Source: Bacteroidales bacterium
GTDB lineage: Bacteria; Bacteroidota; Bacteroidia; Bacteroidales; Paludibacteraceae
Direction of reading: 5' to 3'
Assembly: GCA_900766775.1 (NCBI GenBank)
Contig: CAAFXN010000057.1
Location: forward strand, 1 to 5,497
Length of the DNA stretch: 5,497 bases
The translations under genes were made by a program, and so were the position numbers. The notes beneath the pieces are model-generated. The model searched no databases. It had not been told where the DNA came from and was given only the letters and a program-made list of their open reading frames with translations. Below, piece by piece: positions 1 to 4,532 of this stretch. How positions within the stretch are numbered: position 1 is the first letter of the stretch; the number at the start of each line of letters is the position of its first letter.

Positions 1-203
1 CAAAGCATACCTCCTTTACTCGTTTGCGGCTGAGGGCCGAGTCCTCCTCCCGCCCCCGTACCCCCTCCCCCCTCTAAGAGGGAGGCGGGGGAGTGGCAAA
101 GCATACCTCCTTTACTCGTTTGCGGCTGAGGGCCGAGTCCTCCTCCCGCCCCCGTACCCCCTCCCCCCTCTACGAGGGAGGCGGGGGAGTGGCAAAGCAT
201 ACC
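1..203. repeat. 96-bp GC-rich tandem repeat, two copies plus 11-bp remnant
   Basis: Copy 1 is 1-96 and copy 2 is 97-192; the first 11 bases of the unit (CAAAGCATACC) recur at 193-203 before unique A/T-rich DNA begins. The two full copies differ at a single base: A77 corresponds to C173. That base lies in the loop of an imperfect hairpin (CCCTC, 3-nt loop, GAGGG, extended outward by C-run/G-run pairing), so the stem is unaffected. Each unit has four C-runs (49-51, 53-57, 61-65, 67-72; again at 145-168), which read as a G-quadruplex motif on the minus strand. The array may continue beyond the left edge. No coding potential is visible. It is probably a non-coding interspersed or tandem Bacteroidales repeat; its function is unknown. 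Confidence 0.93.
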
Positions 204-262
204 AAACGTTTCCCAACAAATCTATTTTTGCTATTGAATTAATGATGAATTATACGATAATT

Positions 263-287
263 ATATGTTAACAAAAACATATTTGTT
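263..287. repeat. Two overlapping, mutually exclusive inverted repeats
   Basis: ATATGTT (263-269) is the reverse complement of AACATAT (276-282) with a 6-nt spacer. AACAAA (270-275) is the reverse complement of TTTGTT (282-287), also with a 6-nt spacer. The spacer of each is largely an arm of the other, so only one can form at a time. This could be a regulator-binding site or chance symmetry in A/T-rich DNA. Confidence 0.4.
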
Positions 288-345
288 GATTAACCACATC
301 ATTTCATAGCATGTATTTTATTTCGCGGGTCTCCCACAGATCGTC

Positions 346-379
346 GCAGGGCATGAAAAGTGCCTCCGCACCTGCTTTT
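346..379 (+). terminator. Weak candidate intrinsic terminator
   Basis: GCAGG (346-350) pairs with CCTGC (371-375), with a short inner GCA/TGC helix (351-353 with 361-363), and is followed by TTTT (376-379). The stem is short with a large interior, and no upstream gene is in the window to be terminated. It could end a transcript from the left, but this is a low-confidence call. Confidence 0.2.
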
Positions 380-435
380 GTCAATTTTTACACATTTTCG
401 CCCTAACAATACACAATAGAGACACAAAAAGACAG

Positions 436-443
436 TACTTTTG
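436..443 (+). promoter_or_regulatory. Candidate Bacteroidetes -7 element for the first secreted-protein gene
   Basis: TACTTTTG fits the Bacteroidetes -7 consensus TAnnTTTG and is followed by CAC, the same context as the better promoter near 4497 (both read TTTGCAC). No good -33 TTTG is seen at the expected distance (about 412-415 reads CACA), so the call rests on the -7 box alone. It would start a transcript near 450, about 235 nt before the start codon. Confidence 0.4.
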
Positions 444-685
444 CACCGAAATTCGATTTTGCAAACTCAGCTTTACAAAATTGCCCTTTCATGCACCCGA
501 AATCACCTTTTATTAATAGGTTTATTTCCCTTTTATGTACCATTTAACACGCCCTTAAAAACCGTTTAAGCACCATCAGAAAGCACACGAGCCATATCCG
601 AGAGCCCCTTTTGGCAACCAAATACAAAGCACTAAATTATTAAATTACTCATATTTCATTATTCATTTATTCAAACTCTACAACC

Positions 686-2491
686 ATGAAAAAGATTAAA
701 CTCTTTTCTCTCCTCGCCGCTATTTTGTTCGTCGGCAGCACATTGGCAGCAGAACCTACCTACGCAATCATTCCGAAGTCGGAAGTGATTCTAACGACAT
801 CTTATAACGAACTCAAAAAGCATTACACTGATACCACATGGGTGGCTAACGGTTTTACCAATGGTAATAGTTCTAAGTCTGCTACAATTGAGCCCTTGGT
901 GGATGGTGACACCGTGTTAGCAAAGGCAACCAACAAGACTGGCATAAAATTAAAAGATACTCCAACCACGAAGCAAATAACCCTCTATGTAACAGGTATT
1001 GTAGAAGTATATGCATATATGTGCGGCGGCAATAAACGCTGGGTGTATATGAATGTTACAGCAGGGGGCAAGACCGAGCAAGTAAAAGACTCATTAGATG
1101 GTACAAACACCAAAATACTTTCAAAAACAAATCTTGACCCCAATACTCAATACACACTAAACTTTTCTGCAAGCAATGACGCTTGTTTCTATGCAATAAA
1201 GTTTATCACCCCGCAACTTCCCATTCTTAAATCACTGACTATCAACGAAGTAGCGGCTACCATCGACGACGAAGCGAAAACCATTACCGCTGTTCTTCCC
1301 TACGGCACGACCATTGACTGGGAAAGTGTGGAAGTAGTATTAGGTGGCAATGCAACCAAGTGGGAAATGGACGCAGCGCATACCACGTTGACTATCAGCA
1401 ACGAAGACGGTTCGCAGAAGGTTACCTATACCCTCAATATCACAGTAGATACCACAGTTAGCCACGACGCTACCTTGAGCGACATCACGCTTGATGGGAA
1501 GATCCTCGCAGACTTTGCTACGGAGACTAGGACCTACACCGTAGAGTTGGCGTACAGCGCCGCCGTTCCTGCGATAGAAGCCACACCGACCAATGCGGCA
1601 GCGAAGATTGCTGTGGACGCGCCGACCCTTGCCAAAGGCGAGACAGGCGAAGCGACCATCACGGTAACTGCCCAAGACAACACCACCGTTGAGGTTTATA
1701 CCATCAACTTCACTCGTGCCGCCGCAGAAGCAGCCAAACTCTATCAGGTCATTTTCTCCAACAACGCCAAAGGTGCGATAGACGCTACCAAGAAGACCGT
1801 TACCGTCCCTTACCTCGCTGACACGGAAGACGCAGAGTTGCCGACCACCGAGGAGAAGAACATCACCGTAAAAGGTACAGGTGCAACGGTAGCACTCAAC
1901 GAGAAAAATGAGATTGTTATTACAAGCGAAGACGACAAAGAGACTGCGTTCACGATTGTAGGCGCTCCGCTCGTGCCGAAAGAGTTAGGCAACGACACCG
2001 TTACCTTTGACGGAAATGAGGCGTATTTCTTTGCCCCCGGAGGATTCAACAAGGATAAATCCTATGGTTGGGTAGCAAGCAAGAATGCAGAAGAGGATTC
2101 TAATCCGCGTATCACAGCCGGCAAGTGCCGCATGTACATCGCCCTCCCTGCCTGCGACTCCGTAACCTTATTTATCGGTACGACAAACGACAGAAAGGCA
2201 GAATTGTATGTTAATGGTGTGGATAACGGAGAGGTTACTTTCCCCAAGTCCTCCAAGTACGTCATCAAGAAAGGTCTTAGCAACACCGCAGCCAACTTCA
2301 TCGGCATAGAGAATCATGGTTCAGGAGACCTGGGCTTCAAAAGGATTCTTCTGAGCGGTGCGAAAGATATCAGTACTGCTTTTGACCAAGCGCAAGTAGA
2401 GGTGAAAGCAGTGAAAGTAATCCGCGACGGGCAGTTGCTCATCATCCGCGATGGCAAGACCTACACCGCACAGGGCGTGCAAGTGCAATAA
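686..2491 (+). CDS. Secreted multidomain beta-sandwich (Ig/cadherin-like) protein
   Basis: A 601-residue exported protein with no catalytic motif that I recognise. Residues 1-22 form a signal peptide (lysines, hydrophobic core, cleavage near STLAA|EP). Residues ~30-176 are a beta-rich module. Residues ~178-258 look like a Bacteroidales Ig-like domain, with an alternating pattern ending in YTLNITV. Residues ~260-347 fit the cadherin-like beta-sandwich family (PF12733 type): DATLSDITLDGKIL at the start and VEVYTINFTR at the end. Residues ~348-430 are another Ig-like section. Residues ~431-570 form a second beta module containing CDSVTLF. The last 27 residues (KVIRDGQLLIIRDGKTY core) match the tail of the next gene at 21 of 27 positions and may be a C-terminal sorting or anchoring signal. 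The start is set by the signal peptide; there is no Shine-Dalgarno sequence, as expected. The 5' third is A/T-rich and the middle G+C-rich, suggesting a mosaic. Likely surface adhesion, binding or structural cargo; the substrate is unknown. Confidence 0.9.
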   Translation: MKKIKLFSLLAAILFVGSTLAAEPTYAIIPKSEVILTTSYNELKKHYTDTTWVANGFTNGNSSKSATIEPLVDGDTVLAKATNKTGIKLKDTPTTKQITLYVTGIVEVYAYMCGGNKRWVYMNVTAGGKTEQVKDSLDGTNTKILSKTNLDPNTQYTLNFSASNDACFYAIKFITPQLPILKSLTINEVAATIDDEAKTITAVLPYGTTIDWESVEVVLGGNATKWEMDAAHTTLTISNEDGSQKVTYTLNITVDTTVSHDATLSDITLDGKILADFATETRTYTVELAYSAAVPAIEATPTNAAAKIAVDAPTLAKGETGEATITVTAQDNTTVEVYTINFTRAAAEAAKLYQVIFSNNAKGAIDATKKTVTVPYLADTEDAELPTTEEKNITVKGTGATVALNEKNEIVITSEDDKETAFTIVGAPLVPKELGNDTVTFDGNEAYFFAPGGFNKDKSYGWVASKNAEEDSNPRITAGKCRMYIALPACDSVTLFIGTTNDRKAELYVNGVDNGEVTFPKSSKYVIKKGLSNTAANFIGIENHGSGDLGFKRILLSGAKDISTAFDQAQVEVKAVKVIRDGQLLIIRDGKTYTAQGVQVQ

Positions 2492-2527
2492 CCACAGGGC
2501 AATAACCGCAGGGCAATAACCATAGTG
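2486..2527. repeat. 14-bp tandem repeat x3 overlapping the stop codon
   Basis: Three head-to-tail copies, CAATAACCACAGGG, CAATAACCGCAGGG and CAATAACCATAGTG (2486-2499, 2500-2513, 2514-2527). The first copy contains the TAA stop of the upstream gene (2489-2491). Because 14 is not a multiple of three, the TAA in each copy (2489, 2503, 2517) falls in a different frame, so the array places a stop in all three forward frames. The third TAA is the in-frame boundary upstream of the next gene. Confidence 0.9.
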
Positions 2528-2528
2528 C

Positions 2529-2590
2529 GTGCATAGCGCCACAGGCGCAGCGTGCGAGCCACGCCAGCGCACCATGAGACACCATGAAAC
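2529..2590. repeat. Intergenic REP-like hairpin element plus 10-bp duplication
   Basis: It begins with GTGCATAGCG (2529-2538). It carries two perfect small hairpins: GCGCC-ACA-GGCGC (2536-2548) and GCGTG-CGAGC-CACGC (2550-2564). It closes with GCGCAC (2567-2572). ACCATGAGAC and ACCATGAAAC follow as a 10-bp tandem pair (2571-2590). The same opening 10-mer, a hairpin, a GAGCCAC core and a GCGCAC end recur after the second gene at 4215-4270, which suggests a dispersed element family. Confidence 0.6.
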
Positions 2591-2635
2591 CACCGCAAGG
2601 GTATGCAAAATAAGTAAACAACACATATTAACCCG

Positions 2636-2674
2636 CGACTATACATTCCTGCCGACCGCAGGGGTGTATAGTCG
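2636..2674 (+). promoter_or_regulatory. 17-bp stem hairpin immediately upstream of the second start codon
   Basis: The left arm 2636-2652 (CGACTATACATTCCTGC) pairs over its full length with 2658-2674 (GCAGGGGTGTATAGTCG) around a 5-nt loop, CGACC. Fifteen pairs are Watson-Crick. The other two (T2646-G2664, T2647-G2663) pair as U-G only in a + strand RNA. The stem ends 19 bases before the ATG at 2694 and has no U-tract, so it is not a classic terminator. It could act as an mRNA leader structure affecting translation or stability, or be a palindromic mobile repeat. Confidence 0.75.
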
Positions 2675-2693
2675 TCTAAAACAATCAAGAATC

Positions 2694-4142
2694 ATGAAAA
2701 AAATCAATCTTCTTCTCCTCGCTACCCTCCTCGCGGGTACAACCATGGCACAAACTAATTATCATGCCTTGGAAGCCGATGAAACAATCTACACTAAGCC
2801 AAGCAATCTTAATGCTTTAGATTGGTTTGACAAACCAACAGAATATACTACGAAGGAAAAGCAAAAAATGCTTGACCCCACAGACTTGACCAAGACTATC
2901 ACATTGGATACTGTGGTACAAGTAAAAAAAGACAACAACAAAAAAGTAGTTGCCTTCAATGTAACCAACTGCGATAGCGTATGTTTATTTTACAAGAACT
3001 CAAGTTCTAAAGACAACCGTGGTATTCGTGCTCTTGTAACAGCCGAAGGTGGTACCTCACAAACGTTTGATTCTAAACAAGCAGGCGCAGACCCTGCATA
3101 TTTTGGTTTCGCACTAATAGGTTCTGAATCTTACAAAATTACTATTCAGGGAATACAAGGAGAAGGTGGAGGCGATGTAAACCTTGGAATTATCTACCTA
3201 CACAAAGCGACTCCGACTACCGAGCCGTGGCTGACGCTCAGCGCAACAGAAGTAGAGTTGGCAGTTACTCCGTTTGCCACTTCAGATGAGGAAACCGTTA
3301 CTTTGAAGGGTGGCAACCTCACCGCAGGCACCTACACGCTCACCGTGCCCAACGTGGCGGGTCTGACCGTAGAGCCTGCGTCTGTTACCGTGGCAGCAGA
3401 CGGCACTGTTAATCAGGATATTACGTTGACCTACACCTCCACGGTGGATGTTCCCGAGGCAACCGCCAAAGTAAGCGTTACCATCGACGAACTGCCCGCT
3501 GAACTCACTATCACGTACAGCGCTCGCACCACTGCCTACACACAGACAACCGTTAGCGACAGCACCACATGGGACTGGTCCAAAGCAGGCGTTACAGAGA
3601 TCCTGTTGGACTCCACCAGTACCCCTTCTCTACTGGACACTATTATTTTAGCAAATCATCCCGACATCTACAATGGCGGAGAGTTCCGCTCGGAAGCATT
3701 GGAGGTTTGTGGACAGTATCTTGTACGCGATAACAAGTACTTCCAAGGAGGCTATATCTCGTTCATCGCAGAGAAGAAAGGTACCGTACAAGTAACATTC
3801 AGCAACACGGGCAATCGCGATGCAAACAAGGGTCAGGGTCGTGTGCTCTATATCAATGACGTAGCCACCAATGACAGCACCCTGACGACCAAGACGCTTA
3901 CCGTCTCAGCACCCGTGGAGGTACCTGCCGGACAGGTTACCATCACCAGCCAAATGCCTTCTGAACCGGGTATAAGCCAATACCTGCGCGTGTACAGCAT
4001 TACCTATGTACCCGAAGAGACAGGTACGGCATTGGAGCAGAACAGTCTCTTTGTGCCTGCAACTAAGGTCATCCGCAACGGGCAGTTGCTGATTATCCGC
4101 GAGGGCAAGACCTACACGGTGCAAGGCGTAGAGGTGGAATAA
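2694..4142 (+). CDS. Secreted Ig-like protein with tail shared with upstream neighbour
   Basis: A 482-residue exported protein of unknown substrate. Residues 1-19 form a signal peptide (MKKINLLLLATLLAGTTMA|Q). Residues ~23-175 are a beta-rich module containing CDSVCLF, comparable to CDSVTLF in the C-terminal module of the upstream protein. Residues ~179-276 resemble the Ig-like domain common in Prevotella-type secreted proteins (GGNLTAGTYTLTVP, then VEPASVTV and an ITLTY strand). Residues ~290-455 open with TTWDW (W293, W295) and form a second beta module ending at YLRVYSITYVPE. Residues 456-482 are the shared tail (KVIRNGQLLIIREGKTY core). I chose 2694 because the signal peptide starts there; the frame stays open upstream to 2529, but that would bury the signal sequence. 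No promoter is seen in the 202-base gap, so co-transcription with the upstream gene is plausible. A strong terminator follows. Its A/T-rich 5' part and G+C-rich centre mirror the neighbour. No enzyme motif is seen. Confidence 0.9.
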   Translation: MKKINLLLLATLLAGTTMAQTNYHALEADETIYTKPSNLNALDWFDKPTEYTTKEKQKMLDPTDLTKTITLDTVVQVKKDNNKKVVAFNVTNCDSVCLFYKNSSSKDNRGIRALVTAEGGTSQTFDSKQAGADPAYFGFALIGSESYKITIQGIQGEGGGDVNLGIIYLHKATPTTEPWLTLSATEVELAVTPFATSDEETVTLKGGNLTAGTYTLTVPNVAGLTVEPASVTVAADGTVNQDITLTYTSTVDVPEATAKVSVTIDELPAELTITYSARTTAYTQTTVSDSTTWDWSKAGVTEILLDSTSTPSLLDTIILANHPDIYNGGEFRSEALEVCGQYLVRDNKYFQGGYISFIAEKKGTVQVTFSNTGNRDANKGQGRVLYINDVATNDSTLTTKTLTVSAPVEVPAGQVTITSQMPSEPGISQYLRVYSITYVPEETGTALEQNSLFVPATKVIRNGQLLIIREGKTYTVQGVEVE

Positions 4143-4172
4143 TCCGCCGCGCCTGCCATCCGCAGCACATGC

Positions 4173-4212
4173 AAGAGGTTGTCTAACCGAAAGGGTTAGG
4201 CAACCTCTTTTT
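4173..4212 (+). terminator. Strong intrinsic terminator after the second secreted-protein gene
   Basis: AAGAGGTTG (4173-4181) pairs with CAACCTCTT (4201-4209). The stem continues through T4182-G4200 wobble and CTAACC (4183-4188) with GGTTAG (4194-4199), leaving a GAAAG loop. That gives 16 pairs, running into TTTTT (4208-4212). It lies 31 bases after the stop codon and should end the transcript of the two secreted-protein genes. Confidence 0.93.
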
Positions 4213-4214
4213 AG

Positions 4215-4276
4215 GTGCATAGCGATACCATAGCGTATCAGCAGGAGCCACCCACACACCGCCATGCGCACTCCCC
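4215..4276. repeat. Second copy of the GTGCATAGCG intergenic element
   Basis: It opens with the same GTGCATAGCG (4215-4224) as the element at 2529, then a hairpin GATAC-CATAGC-GTATC (4224-4239), a GAGCCAC core (4245-4251) and a GCGCAC end (4266-4271). The hairpin sequence differs from the first copy but sits in the same place. Arms GCAGG (4241-4245) and CCTGC (4275-4279) may form a further stem. Homology to the first copy is likely but not proved by eye. Confidence 0.5.
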
Positions 4277-4327
4277 TGCTCCTTCATAAAAAGAGTACAT
4301 TTTTGGGGTGGGGTTGAGGTGCGTTCG

Positions 4328-4417
4328 ACCCGCGGGAGACCCGCGGGAGACCCGCGAAAAAGACGCGATAGAATCGCGGCATGGCAAATCTTAATAATCG
4401 TACAATTTTTAAGATTT
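4328..4417. repeat. 11-bp tandem repeat followed by two palindromes
   Basis: ACCCGCGGGAG occurs at 4328-4338 and 4339-4349, with a partial ACCCGCG at 4350-4356; each full unit contains the palindrome CCCGCGGG. Next is CGCGAT-AGA-ATCGCG (4364-4378), then AAATCTTAA (4386-4394) and TTAAGATTT (4409-4417), a perfect 9-bp inverted repeat with a 14-nt spacer. None overlaps a credible gene. They lie between the terminator and the receptor promoter. They could be stacked REP-like repeats, and the last one could also be an operator, since it ends 56 bases before the -33 box. Confidence 0.8.
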
Positions 4418-4472
4418 CCCGTTCCTACCCTCGCCTGCAAAAACCCTATTTTGTGCGCAAAACGCGTTTTCA

Positions 4473-4504
4473 TTTGCATATATCAAAAAAAAGCCGTATC
4501 TTTG
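4473..4504 (+). promoter_or_regulatory. Bacteroidetes-type promoter of the TonB receptor gene
   Basis: TTTG at 4473-4476 is followed after 20 bases by TATCTTTG at 4497-4504, matching the Bacteroidetes -33 TTTG and -7 TAnnTTTG boxes at about the normal spacing. Transcription should start near 4510, giving a short leader of roughly 20-25 nt before the ATG at 4533. No Shine-Dalgarno sequence is present in that leader. Confidence 0.8.
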
Positions 4505-4532
4505 CACGCTTATTGGCAATGTGCCACTCGGA

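Larger units (their letters stand above)
204..685. other. A/T-rich gene-free region and probable long 5' leader
   Basis: No credible gene is visible in these 482 bases on either strand. They contain overlapping inverted repeats at 263-287, a 12-base CGCGGGTCTCCC at 324-335 that is the reverse complement of the 11-bp repeat unit near 4334, a weak GCAGG/CCTGC stem (346-350 with 371-375) followed by TTTT, a candidate promoter at 436-443, and a small perfect hairpin CTTAAA-AACCG-TTTAAG at 554-570. If the promoter is real, the next gene has a leader of roughly 235 nt. I recognise no riboswitch. The last 50 bases are A/T-rich with no Shine-Dalgarno sequence, as is usual in Bacteroidetes. Confidence 0.6.

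Noticed and set aside
1..203. Possible CRISPR array
   Set aside because: The units are contiguous 96-bp copies without distinct spacers between short repeats, and no cas gene is nearby.
223..230. TATTTTTG as a promoter -7 box
   Set aside because: It fits TAnnTTTG but no TTTG lies at a suitable distance upstream, and such A/T-rich matches are expected by chance here.
2636..2674. Intrinsic terminator between the two secreted-protein genes
   Set aside because: The hairpin is strong but is followed by GTCTAAAACAATC, not a U-tract.
2529..2693. Upstream extension of the second secreted protein to an ATG at 2529
   Set aside because: The added 55 residues are encoded by repeat and hairpin DNA and would bury a good signal peptide that starts at 2694.
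3906..4271. 121-codon open frame on the minus strand
   Set aside because: It is antisense to the conserved C-terminal tail and crosses the terminator hairpin, so it is not a credible gene.
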